36,243 nucleotides of DNA from Halobacteriales archaeon QH_7_69_31 (GCA_003021745.1 PXQY01000090.1:1-36243); one strand, 5' to 3'; counted from the stretch's first letter, positions 18,579-26,122 are shown. The notes: generated by a model from the sequence alone, not told the origin. Translations and numbers: made by a program.

Positions 18579-18599
18579 ACTTTCATCACAGTTGAAAGT
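18579..18599. promoter_or_regulatory. 7-bp inverted repeat upstream of the HTH_10 regulator
   Basis: ACTTTCA (18579-18585) and TGAAAGT (18593-18599) are perfect inverted repeats with a 7-base spacer, 24-44 bases before the regulator ATG, overlapping where its TATA box should be. A second AT-rich patch, ctgtatag, follows at about 18606. This is a candidate autoregulatory or repressor site. Confidence 0.5.
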
Positions 18600-18622
18600 A
18601 CGATACTGTATAGATTTCACTC

Positions 18623-19327
18623 ATGCCGACCATCGCCGTCGCTAACGTCCCCGTCGAGGAGTTCGCACTCCGGGAGTCGCTCCGGGCGATCCCCGACCTC
18701 GTTGTCGAAACCCAGCGCGTGGCCGAGAAGGGCGAGGGGCTCGTGATGCCGCTTTTGTGGGCTCGCGGCGCCGGCGGTGAGACGGTCCAGGCGGCGTTCG
18801 ACGACGACCCGAGCGTCCGCTCGGCCGACCGCATCGCCGACTACGAGACCGAGTCGCTGTACCACATGGAGTGGGATCGGAACGTCGACCTGGCCGTCAG
18901 GATGCTGACCGAGGACGGGGCCACCATCCTCGACCTCTACGGGGCGAGCGACGGCTGGCACATGCGTGCGATGTTCCCGAACCGGGAGACGCTCGCCCGT
19001 ACGGCCGACTTCTGTGAGGACCACGGCCTCGAGTTCGATCTCCGCCAGGTCCGCGAGATGGACGAGACCCCGAGCGGTCGATGGGGCCTCACCCACGAGC
19101 AGTACGAGGCCCTCCGGGTCGCGTGGGAGGTCGGCTACTTCGACGTGCCGCGGGAGGCCAAACTCGGCGACATCGCGGACCGGCTGGACGTCAGCCACCA
19201 GGCGCTGTCCGAACGCCTCAGGCGCGGCCACGCCAACCTGGTCCAGGAGACCATCGGCGTGGGGCCGCCCGAGAAGACGTTACCGGCGGTCGGTAAGGAG
19301 ACCCTGGCGAGCGGCGACACCGGCTAG
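18623..19327 (+). CDS. HTH_10 (bacterio-opsin activator type) transcriptional regulator
   Basis: A 234-residue protein. The C-terminal about 60 residues, LTHEQYEALRVAWEVGYFDV then LGDIADRLDVSHQALSERLR and RGHANLVQETIG, are a clear HTH_10 domain as in the haloarchaeal Bat family. The N-terminal about 160 residues look like the ligand/sensor domain found before HTH_10 in these proteins (VPVEEFALRESL; YHMEWDRNVDLAVRMLTEDG). No cofactor site is recognisable. It follows otsB by 171 bases with its own AT-rich upstream region and a dyad, so it is probably a separate unit. A role in controlling otsAB is possible but not shown. Confidence 0.85.
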   Translation: MPTIAVANVPVEEFALRESLRAIPDLVVETQRVAEKGEGLVMPLLWARGAGGETVQAAFDDDPSVRSADRIADYETESLYHMEWDRNVDLAVRMLTEDGATILDLYGASDGWHMRAMFPNRETLARTADFCEDHGLEFDLRQVREMDETPSGRWGLTHEQYEALRVAWEVGYFDVPREAKLGDIADRLDVSHQALSERLRRGHANLVQETIGVGPPEKTLPAVGKETLASGDTG

Positions 19328-19427
19328 AAGCGAGCCGCGCGACACGGCGAGACCCCTGCGACAGAAGCGACATCGGGCAAGCGGGTGAGGAAGGCGACGC
19401 CGCCGCGGAGTGCGTTCCCGAGGGCAC

Positions 19428-20308
19428 CTACAGCCACAGGAGGATCCCCAGCCCGGCCACCGCGGCGTACGCCACGAAGCCGGCCCGCTTGACGGCGGCG
19501 AGCGCCCGCTCCCCGTCGCCGACGGTCGGGAGGTCGGCGACGTCGTTGAGCACATACGCGTCGGGCGTCTCGAGGCGGACGTCCAGTGCGGCCGCGAGCG
19601 TCCCCATCGGCCACCCCGCGTTCGGCGAGGCGGGCGCGTCGGCGTAGCGGCGGGCGCGCCAGGCGGCCTCCGGGTCGCCGGCGGCGGGACCGAGCAGGAC
19701 GGCGGTCAGCCGCGCCGGAACGAACATGACCGCGTCGTCGAGCCGGGCGCTGCCCCGCCCGAACGCGCCGGGGTAGCCCAGCATGGAGTCCATCGTGTCG
19801 ACGGCCTTGACGAACGCCGACGCGGCCGCCCCGGCCGGCAGCGAGACCGGGGCGACCACCGCGAACGCCAGCAGTGGCGCGACGAGGCCGTCCGAGAGGT
19901 TCTCCGCGAGGCTCTCGACGGCGGCGCTCCGGACCAGCGGCGGCGACAGCGCCCCGGCGTCGCGGCCGACGAGTGCCTCCAGGGCCTCGCGGGCCGCGTC
20001 GGGATCGGTGATGGTCTCCGCGACGGCGCGGTCGCCGACCTCGACCAGGAGCCGGAGGCTGGTCGTCGTCCAGAGGACGAGGCCGGCGAGCGTGGCGACG
20101 ACGATGCCGGGCAACGGCCGTGTGGCCCGCAGCGGCAGATACACCAGGACCGCGACGACGGCGGGGAGTGCGACCGCGACGGCCGCGCCGGCGAGTCTCG
20201 GCGACCGCCACTGGCGGGCCGCCAGCCGGCCGGGGGTTCCCGAACGATCCAGTCGAGGGCGGCCGCGAGGACGACGGCCACGGTGATGCCGAGCGGCACC
20301 TGGGTCAC
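19428..20308 (-). pseudogene. cbiB: Adenosylcobinamide-phosphate synthase CbiB/CobD, frameshifted near the N-terminus
   Basis: The start reads VTQVPLGITVAVVLAAALDWIVREPPAG in one frame (GTG at 20308), as expected for CbiB. The rest, from RQWRSPRLAGAAVAVALPAV through AAVESLAENLSDGLVAPLLA, VKAVDTMDSMLGYP and the C-terminus, is in another frame (track ORF 19428-20420). The family's usual HPV..FG stretch after the first helix is absent, so the junction near 20215-20230 appears to be a deletion of 3n+1 bases. The 881-bp length is not a multiple of three. CbiB joins aminopropanol phosphate to adenosylcobyric acid in cobalamin synthesis. As it stands, the reading frame is broken. Confidence 0.75.
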
Positions 20309-20571
20309 GGCACAACCTCCCGGTCGGCCGCGACCGCGGCCAGCGGCCGCCCGCTGGCGTCGAGGAACCGGGCGCCGGCGGTCTCGATGGCCACGTCCGT
20401 ACCGGGGTCAGTGCCGCCATGGACCAGGTCGGCGATGGTCTCGAAGCTGAGCGGGTCGGGGTTGCGCCACCCGGTGCCGACGCAGTCGACCGCCTCCCGG
20501 AGGACCGCCGCCGGGTTCGCGGGGGCGCCGGCCTCCAGCAGCGTGCCGGAGAGGACGACGGAGACTGCCAC
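20305..20571 (-). CDS. Small conserved-looking protein coupled to cbiB
   Basis: Taking the GTG at 20571 as start gives 88 residues ending exactly in a GTGA overlap with the cbiB start, so it is an upstream partner in the same transcript. A gatattcaag box lies about 27-36 bases upstream of this GTG on the minus strand; the track start at 20721 would run through the divergent promoter region and is unlikely. It contains CVGTGWRNPDPLSFETIADL and a possible strand VAIETAGARFLDASG. I do not recognise the family; a role in corrinoid metabolism is guilt by association only. Its length (88 residues) could also mean a truncated gene. Confidence 0.5.
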   Translation of the reverse strand: MAVSVVLSGTLLEAGAPANPAAVLREAVDCVGTGWRNPDPLSFETIADLVHGGTDPGTDVAIETAGARFLDASGRPLAAVAADREVVP

Positions 20572-20723
20572 TGCAGGTTCTACCGCCGGCCGCGACTTGA
20601 ATATCCCGGCACCAATCCGACGACGGATCGACGGACGACCGTCGGTGGCGCCCCGTGGGGCACCAACTACAACTGCCTGGAACCCTTCAGCCGGACGAAC
20701 GGGGCCTCGCCAGCCCACCATTC

Positions 20724-22235
20724 ATGACCGATCGCTCGGGAGACGGCCGCCGCGAGGGGATCGTCGGCGCGCGGAGCCTCGCGGTCGCCCTCGCCGCGGG
20801 TGCCGCCGGCGTCGCCGGCTCCTACGCGGTCGCCGCCTTCACCCCGTCGTTCGTCGCCGGCCCCATCGCGGGACTCCTGGCGCGACGGATGCCGGACGTC
20901 GTCGTCCGGTACGCGATCACGGTGCTCGGTGACCTCGGGGAGCAGTTGAACGTCGTCACCGCCGTCGCCATCGCCGTCGCGCTGTTCGGCGCCGCGGCGC
21001 TGGTGGGCCTCGCGGTGGCCCGCCGTCGCGAGCAGGCGAGCCTCGGTCCGCCGACCACCGGCGTCCTCGTCGGGGTCCTCGCGTTCGGGACCACCGCCGC
21101 GCCGCTCGCGTCGGTAGCCGCCGGCCTCGCGGCGGGGCTGGTGGTGGCGGTCGGGAACCTGGCGTCGCGGACCGGGGGCGGCGGCATCTCCAGCGATCGG
21201 CGTCGGGTCCTCGGAGGCGTCGGGAGCGCGGTCGTCGCCCTCGGCGGCGGCTACGTCCTCGGGAGCCGCGGGTCGTTCGGCGGCGACACTGGCGCCGCGG
21301 AGCCGCTCGAGGTCACCGACACGCTTCGGGCGGAGATCGACGACCTCCTTGCGATGGCCGGCGAGCGGTCCCTCGACGTGGATGACTTGGACCCGCTCGT
21401 CTCCGAGACGTTCTACGAAGTCGACATCAACGCGACCGACCCCACGATCACCGCCGACGAGTGGGAGCTGTCGGTCACCGGCGCCGTCGACGAGGCGGTG
21501 ACCTACGACTACGCGGACGTCCGGACCATCGAGGCCGAAAACCGGTTCCAGAGCCTCCGGTGTGTCGGCGAGTCTCTCAACGGGCGGAAGATGGACAACG
21601 CCCTCTGGACCGGCGTGCCGATCATGGAGCTGGTCGACCCGGCCGGCCCCGGCGAGGAGTGCTGTGTAATGTTGCGGGCGGCCGACGGGTTCTACGAGGA
21701 GTTCCCGCTGTCGGCCCTCGAGGACGGCTTCCTCGCGTTCGGGATGAACGGCGAGACGCTGCCCCGGGGCCACGGCTACCCCGCCCGGGCGCTGATCCCC
21801 GGTCACTGGGGCGAGATCAACGGCAAATGGCTCACCGAGATCGAGGTCCTCGCCCAGGAGGTCGACGGCTACTGGGAGGAGCGTGGCTGGCACGGGACCG
21901 GACCCGTCAACACCGTCGCGAAGCTCCACCACCAGACGCGATTCCCGGATGGCCGGATTCAGGTGGGCGGCCACGCCTACGCCGGCACGCGGGGGATACG
22001 CGCCGTCGAGGTGTCGACCGACGGCGGCGACTCCTGGGCCGAGGCGACGCTGTCGGAACCGCTGCCGGGCGAGGACGTCTGGCGACAGTGGGTCTACGAG
22101 TACGACCTGCCGGGGCGCGAACACGAGGTCGTCGTCCGCGCCGTCGAGGCCGACGGGACCGTCCAGCCCGAAGCGGCCTCGAAAGCGTTCCCGAGCGGCC
22201 CAACCGGGTGGGTCTCCCGGACGATCTCGCCGTGA
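20724..22235 (+). CDS. Sulfite oxidase-family molybdopterin-dependent oxidoreductase, membrane-anchored
   Basis: A 503-residue protein. Residues about 15-190 contain four to five hydrophobic segments (for example SLAVALAAGAAGVAGSYAVA; VVTAVAIAVALFGAAALVGL), then an RR-containing stretch SSDRRRVLGGVGSAVVALGG that could be a Tat-like signal. From about 235 on it is an oxidoreductase molybdopterin-binding domain: FQSLRCVGESLNGRKMDNAL with the Mo-ligand Cys, LIPGHWGEINGKWLTEIEVL, and a C-terminal immunoglobulin-like Mo-co dimerisation domain with IQVGGHAYAGTRGIRAVEVS. The substrate may be sulfite or another oxo-compound; the catalytic face probably lies outside the membrane. The start at ATG 20724 removes 23 non-family residues from the track ORF. 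Confidence 0.88.
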   Translation: MTDRSGDGRREGIVGARSLAVALAAGAAGVAGSYAVAAFTPSFVAGPIAGLLARRMPDVVVRYAITVLGDLGEQLNVVTAVAIAVALFGAAALVGLAVARRREQASLGPPTTGVLVGVLAFGTTAAPLASVAAGLAAGLVVAVGNLASRTGGGGISSDRRRVLGGVGSAVVALGGGYVLGSRGSFGGDTGAAEPLEVTDTLRAEIDDLLAMAGERSLDVDDLDPLVSETFYEVDINATDPTITADEWELSVTGAVDEAVTYDYADVRTIEAENRFQSLRCVGESLNGRKMDNALWTGVPIMELVDPAGPGEECCVMLRAADGFYEEFPLSALEDGFLAFGMNGETLPRGHGYPARALIPGHWGEINGKWLTEIEVLAQEVDGYWEERGWHGTGPVNTVAKLHHQTRFPDGRIQVGGHAYAGTRGIRAVEVSTDGGDSWAEATLSEPLPGEDVWRQWVYEYDLPGREHEVVVRAVEADGTVQPEAASKAFPSGPTGWVSRTISP

Positions 22236-22284
22236 GCCGGATTCACTGGTTGGATGTCCACGTCAGGGTTGCCGGACGGCGACC

Positions 22285-23484
22285 TCAGCGGACCGTGTTC
22301 GCCTCGAGGTCCCGGGGATAGTAGGTCAGCCGGTCGATCCCGTCCTCGGTGACCGCGACCGTGTCCGAGTGACGGTAACCGGCCTCGTCGGTGTAGATGC
22401 CCGGCTCGATCGTGTAGACGTGGCCCGGCGCCATCTCGGCGTCCTCGACGTCGTACGTGGTGTGCTCGGACTCACAGTGGTCGCGCCAGCCGCCGTCGAT
22501 GTACGGCGGCTCGTGGCCGTCGAGCCCGATATTGTGCCCGACGTGGTGTGCGGCCAGGTCCGCGACGCCTTGCTCGTCGAAGTACTCGGCGACCGCGTCG
22601 TCGACGTAGTCCAGGGCGACGCCGGGGCCCAGCGCCTCGATCGCGAGCGTCTGGGCCTCCCGCATGACCTCGAAGTAGTGGACCTGCTCGTCGTCCGGGT
22701 CGCCCACGAACATCGTCCGCTCGAGTTCGGAGACGTAGCCGTCGACGTTCGCCGACGCGCCGGTGACGATGACGTCGCCCGGCGAGAGCCGCTCGTTGGG
22801 GGTGTGGCCGTGCGGGAGCCGGGTCTCCTCGCCGCTGATGTAGCCGGCTGTCACCGGGCCGCTGCCGCGCACCCGTTCGACGTAGCGGTCCCTGAGGGTG
22901 TCGAGCATCGCACGGGAAGCCAGAAGCGACGCGCGCTGGCTCACCGTCGCCGGGTGGGCGCCGACCTCGGTGTGCTCCGCCAGGTAGCGGTGTCCGAGGT
23001 TCGCCCACTCGGCCGACTCGCGGATGAGCGAGACCTCGGCGTCGGATTTTGCCCACCGCATCCGGGCCACCCAGTCCTGGGTCTCCACGTCGAGGAACGC
23101 GGACAGCGGCGGCCCCTGGTAGCCCATCACCCCGGGCGCGCCGTCGGCGTCGGCCAGCACCGACTCGACGCCGAGGCCGGCCAGCATCTCGACGGCCGTC
23201 TCGATGGGGTCACTGCCGGGGTAGTCGAAGTAGGTCTCGACCCGGTCGATGTGCGAGACGGCCGCTGCCCGCTCGCGTTCGAGACGCGGGACCGTGATAA
23301 CGACGCGGTCGCCGGTAACGGCGAGGACGACGGGCCGCTCGGTCTGGATGTGGGCGAAGCCGGTGAGGTACTCGATGCTCGTCGCGTCGACCCAGACGCC
23401 GGCGTCGGCCTCCGAGTCCCTGATCCGCCGGCGGACCGCCGCGAGCCGGTCGTCGAACTCCCCCTCCGGTAGTGACGTGGGCAT
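22285..23484 (-). CDS. M24 family peptidase (Xaa-Pro aminopeptidase/dipeptidase-like)
   Basis: A 399-residue pita-bread fold peptidase of the M24 family. The N-terminal creatinase-like domain (WVDATSIEYLTGFAHIQTER) precedes a catalytic domain from about residue 160. Metal-site segments are ASANVDGYVSELERTMFVGD (Asp pair expected here; the first appears as N-V-D and the second as S-E, so ligand identity deviates), HHVGHNIGLDGHEPPY (His) and YTIEPGIYTDEAGYRHSDTV (Glu). The unusual SELERTMF in place of D-x-x-R may reflect a non-peptidase or altered member. Start ATG at 23484; a cttttgc box lies 24-30 bases upstream on the minus strand. Confidence 0.85.
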   Translation of the reverse strand: MPTSLPEGEFDDRLAAVRRRIRDSEADAGVWVDATSIEYLTGFAHIQTERPVVLAVTGDRVVITVPRLERERAAAVSHIDRVETYFDYPGSDPIETAVEMLAGLGVESVLADADGAPGVMGYQGPPLSAFLDVETQDWVARMRWAKSDAEVSLIRESAEWANLGHRYLAEHTEVGAHPATVSQRASLLASRAMLDTLRDRYVERVRGSGPVTAGYISGEETRLPHGHTPNERLSPGDVIVTGASANVDGYVSELERTMFVGDPDDEQVHYFEVMREAQTLAIEALGPGVALDYVDDAVAEYFDEQGVADLAAHHVGHNIGLDGHEPPYIDGGWRDHCESEHTTYDVEDAEMAPGHVYTIEPGIYTDEAGYRHSDTVAVTEDGIDRLTYYPRDLEANTVR

Positions 23485-23716
23485 GGGTTCGCTGGGAGCG
23501 CCCGGGGCAAAAGCGGTGGGACGGCAACCCCACGAAAATCGATGGTGACAAACAACGAAACTCGGAGTCCGAGGAGATGAAACGGTACGAGATGAGGAAA
23601 TCCGCTGTAATAACGCACAACGTAAACGTCGATATCGATGTGGAGAAACACATCGAAAAGTCGAGATCGATGTGCTGAGGAACAACGCATCAGCTACGAT
23701 GGCCCGGTTCCGAGGG
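23485..23716. other. AT-rich intergenic region with hairpin
   Basis: This 232-base gap is far more AT-rich than its neighbours. It holds the promoter side of the M24 gene and, further up, TCGATGTG (23635-23642) and CACATCGA (23649-23656) as a perfect 8-bp hairpin with a 6-base loop; ATCGATGTG recurs directly at 23666-23674. Short ORFs run through it on both strands (for example MKRYEMRKSAVITHNVNVDI), but none has haloarchaeal composition, so I do not call them. Confidence 0.5.
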
Positions 23717-24538
23717 TCAGTCGAGCGGGTCGACGCGATCCTCGATCCAGGCGTCGGCGCGATACTTCCCGTCGGCGATGTCGGCTGCGCGGGCCGTCTC
23801 GTCCTCGGTCCACTCGCCCTCCTCGGCGTCGGCCCACTCGCCGAGTGCGTCCTCGAGGGCGGCGACGAACCTGGAGCGCTGGAGGTCGTACCCCGCCATG
23901 GCGCCGGCGCCGGTCTCGACGACCTGGTCGTACTCCACGAACTCGAGGGCGCCACAAACGTGCGCTTCGAACTCGGCCGGCGACACCGGCGGATCGTCGA
24001 AGCAGTCGAGGTGGGTCTGGCTTTCGACGTCGAACGACAGCGACCCGTGCTGGACGATGGCCTCGCGAGTCCGGTACTGGGCGTTGCCGGCGATCTTCCG
24101 GCCGTCGGGCCCGACCAGGTCGTGGGCCGGGTCGAGTTCCCGGAGGTAGCACGCCGGCGACCAGACCGCCGCTCGATCCGCGTCGGCGAAGGTGACGTCG
24201 ACGCCGAACCGGTCGAAGGCGTCGATGACGGGGTCGAGCAGTTCCCGGTAGCTCTCGGTGACGTCGCCGGGGAACGCCTCGGCCGGCGCGATGATGGAGT
24301 AGGCGACGTCGGCTGCCGAGCCGTGGTAGATGGCGCCGCCGCCGGTCTGACGGCGCGTGACGGTAAACCCGACATCCTCGCAGAACCCCCAATCGACGAC
24401 GTCGGGGTCGTTGCCGTAGCCCAGCGAGAGCGTGCTGGGGACCCACCGGTAGACCCGGACGGTCGCCGGCCCGCCAGCCGCGATGGTCTCGGCCCATGGC
24501 CCCCGCTTGTGAAGGGCGCGCCAAATCGGTTCCGTTAC
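23717..24538 (-). CDS. Lipoate--protein ligase A family protein, start codon apparently lost
   Basis: A 273-residue BPL/LPL catalytic-domain protein that would attach lipoate or octanoate to lipoyl domains. Motifs: STLSLGYGNDPD, VTRRQTGGGAIYHGSAADVA (RRxxGGG nucleotide/lipoate loop), and GRKIAGNAQYRTREAIVQHG with the conserved Lys. The homology-supported N-terminus TEPIWRALHKRGPW is reached from GTA at 24538, which overlaps the upstream stop as GTAA. No ATG, GTG or TTG exists in frame near it; the track start at 25048 is a shadow of the nuclease gene. Either a rare start codon is used or the gene is silenced by one base change. Confidence 0.75.
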   Translation of the reverse strand, partial: VTEPIWRALHKRGPWAETIAAGGPATVRVYRWVPSTLSLGYGNDPDVVDWGFCEDVGFTVTRRQTGGGAIYHGSAADVAYSIIAPAEAFPGDVTESYRELLDPVIDAFDRFGVDVTFADADRAAVWSPACYLRELDPAHDLVGPDGRKIAGNAQYRTREAIVQHGSLSFDVESQTHLDCFDDPPVSPAEFEAHVCGALEFVEYDQVVETGAGAMAGYDLQRSRFVAALEDALGEWADAEEGEWTEDETARAADIADGKYRADAWIEDRVDPLD

Positions 24539-25290
24539 GGCAACAGGTCGCGGTCGAGTCGGTCGACCGCGGCGTCGGCGACCGTCCGGAGGTTGACCGC
24601 GTCCTCGCGATTGTACTCCACCAGCGTCTCGAGCGCGCCGTCGACGCCCCGCTCGTGGTCGCGCCACAGGCGGACGGCGTCCTCCCCGGAGATATCGGGC
24701 CGGTCGCGGTCGACGCCGACCGCGGGTTCGATCGCCTTCAGGCCGCCGGTGAGGCCGACCCGGCGGCAGGGGTACATGAGGTCGAGGTGTGGCGCCTCGA
24801 CCGTGAGGTCGAAGCTGGCTTCCAGGAAGGGGGCGTCGAAGCGGGCGCCGTTGAATGACACGAGCAGCGGGGCGTCGAGCAGCCGCTCGAGGTTCGCCCG
24901 ATTCAGATCGTCGCCGCGCACGAGCGTCTCGGTGTTGCCGGCACGGTGGGCGCTGACGCAGGTCACGCGGTCCCGGTGCCGGTCCAGACCTGTGGTCTCG
25001 ATGTCGAAGAAGCAGGCCGACTCCCGGAAGTCCTCGTACAGCCGCCACCGCTCGGCCGACGGGAGCTGACGGTCGAAGAACGCCGAATCGCCGTCATCGA
25101 GCCTGGGCCGCGCCGTCTCGATGAACGACTCGATGCGGTCGGCGGTCGTGGGGCCGCACAGCGTCCGGTCGAATGCCGACCACGTGCGGGCCCCGTCGGC
25201 CCAGAGCCGTCGCTCCGTGGTCTCGCCCACGCCGTCCACCCCGATGTAGGTGTTCCGCAGTCGCACGGGTGGTTCTGGTGCGGCATCCAT
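24535..25290 (-). CDS. YprB-type RNase H-like exonuclease domain protein
   Basis: A 251-residue protein. The N-terminal part (NTYIGVDGVGETTERRLWADGA) resembles a helix-hairpin-helix element. From about residue 90 it is a DEDD exonuclease fold as in YprB: ACFFDIETTGLDRHRDRVTC (first Asp-x-Glu), APLLVSFNGARFDAPFLEAS (second Asp), HLDLMYPCRRVGLTGGLKAI, and VEYNREDAVNLRTVAD with the last Asp. The expected activity is 3'-5' exonuclease on DNA or RNA; the target is unknown. Its stop TAA overlaps the altered start site of the lipoate-ligase gene, so the pair looks like a former coupled operon. Confidence 0.85.
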   Translation of the reverse strand: MDAAPEPPVRLRNTYIGVDGVGETTERRLWADGARTWSAFDRTLCGPTTADRIESFIETARPRLDDGDSAFFDRQLPSAERWRLYEDFRESACFFDIETTGLDRHRDRVTCVSAHRAGNTETLVRGDDLNRANLERLLDAPLLVSFNGARFDAPFLEASFDLTVEAPHLDLMYPCRRVGLTGGLKAIEPAVGVDRDRPDISGEDAVRLWRDHERGVDGALETLVEYNREDAVNLRTVADAAVDRLDRDLLP

Positions 25291-25291
25291 C

Positions 25292-25471
25292 CTAAATGGC
25301 TCGCTCGTGTTCCAGGTCCGCGGCGACCGCGTTGGCGATGGCCCGCGAGCGTCGCGGCTGGCCTCGATCGATGCCGCCTCCCCGTTGTGTCACCAGCGTC
25401 GCGCGAGCCGTCCGGCCGAACGTCCCCGTCGAATTCGGCGAACCCCTGCAAAGCAGGATTTCGGCCTTCAT
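25292..25471 (-). CDS. Small uncertain ORF behind motif copy P5
   Basis: ATG at 25471 gives 59 residues (MKAEILLCRGSPNSTGTFGR ... SRAIANAVAADLEHERAI) ending just before the nuclease start. It is basic overall, unlike real haloarchaeal proteins, except for the last about 18 residues, which look genuine. It may be a frameshifted remnant whose true C-terminus survives, or noise. It is listed because a minus-strand GTTTATA box (motif copy P5) lies about 55-60 bases upstream. No homology is recognised. Confidence 0.25.
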   Translation of the reverse strand: MKAEILLCRGSPNSTGTFGRTARATLVTQRGGGIDRGQPRRSRAIANAVAADLEHERAI

Positions 25472-25526
25472 ACGCCCGCTTCGACGGGAGACGGTATGAG
25501 GGCCGAGGGAGGACCTCCACGCTGTA

Positions 25527-25545
25527 TAAACCGTTAGCCGCTATA
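25527..25545 (-). promoter_or_regulatory. TATMGC-N8-GTTTA motif, copy P5
   Basis: Minus strand reads TATAGC-ggctaacg-GTTTA, followed by tacagcg. It shares exact spacing with four other copies downstream. Confidence 0.6.
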
Positions 25546-25630
25546 TCAATTCCCGGATGTCTGCAAGAACTCGTGGACGATTCGGAGGTAGAGAGACTGC
25601 TCTCTTCGCCCAGATTCTGCAGCATCGGCT

Positions 25631-25939
25631 GTCACCAGCGACGTCGAGTGGTTCCGGGACCAGTACCTCGCGCGCGACGTCGACCGGTACAACCCGCCGG
25701 CTAGACCGCTTCGGGCGGCCACGGTCGAGGGACTCCCCCGGCCGTGGTCGCCACCGCGGGCCACGACCCGCTCTCCCCGGAGGGCGAGTCCTACGCGGAG
25801 CGCCTCGGCGAGGCCAGCGTGGACGTGGCCCACCATCACTCGGCTGGCTTGTCACGGATTCTGCTCGCTGACCGACGACCTGCCGGCCGCGGCGGACGTC
25901 ATGGAGGAGGCAGCGGCGGCGTTCCATGAGCGGTTGTAG
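25631..25939 (+). pseudogene. Alpha/beta-hydrolase (HSL-type esterase) C-terminal fragment with two frameshifts
   Basis: One frame reads VTSDVEWFRDQYLARDVDRYNPPARPLRA, another VVATAGHDPLSPEGESYAERLGEASVDV, and the first frame again FCSLTDDLPAAADVMEEAAAAFHERL and a stop. Joined, this is the last third of an acetyl-esterase-type hydrolase, including the triad Asp region (AGHDPLSPEGESYAERL). A one-base deletion near 25730 (ctcccccgg where ctcccgccgg is expected) and a two-base deletion near 25855 at the GLSHGF site account for the shifts; together they restore the frame. The N-terminal half with the HGGG and GDSAG motifs is absent. Clearly non-functional. Confidence 0.75.
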
Positions 25940-26058
25940 TCGTTTCCGAATCGGCATCAGCCAGTGTGTCGTCCGGTCTCTCGATGATCCCTGCGTATGC
26001 GGGCTTTTCGGTGGGGATAGAGCGGGTTCGAACGGGCCAGGTCCCCGCCCCAGGAGCA

Positions 26059-26084
26059 GTTTCGTATCGCAACATGTCGTTTAC
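26059..26084 (+). promoter_or_regulatory. TATMGC-N8-GTTTA motif, copy P1 (upstream of rio2)
   Basis: GTTTCGTATCGC (26059-26070), eight bases, then GTTTAC (26079-26084). The GTTTCGTATCGC part occurs inverted at 27142-27153 on the far side of rio2. Confidence 0.65.
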
Positions 26085-26122
26085 GGACCCTGAAACGAGG
26101 TCGCTCACCCCGCACACGGGGG

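Noticed and set aside
21883-23472. 529-residue plus-strand ORF over the M24 gene
   Set aside because: Shadow of the M24 peptidase on the opposite strand; no domain.
23578-23678. Possible small peptide gene MKRYEMRKSAVITHNVNVDI...
   Set aside because: Composition is basic and driven by AT-rich repeats; no promoter at the right distance and open frames on both strands.
23672-25069. 465-residue plus-strand ORF
   Set aside because: Antisense shadow of the lipoate-ligase and nuclease genes.
26015-26060. tRNA T-arm-like gggttcgaacggg before rio2
   Set aside because: The flanking bases cannot form the five-pair T stem, and no acceptor or anticodon arm can be built.
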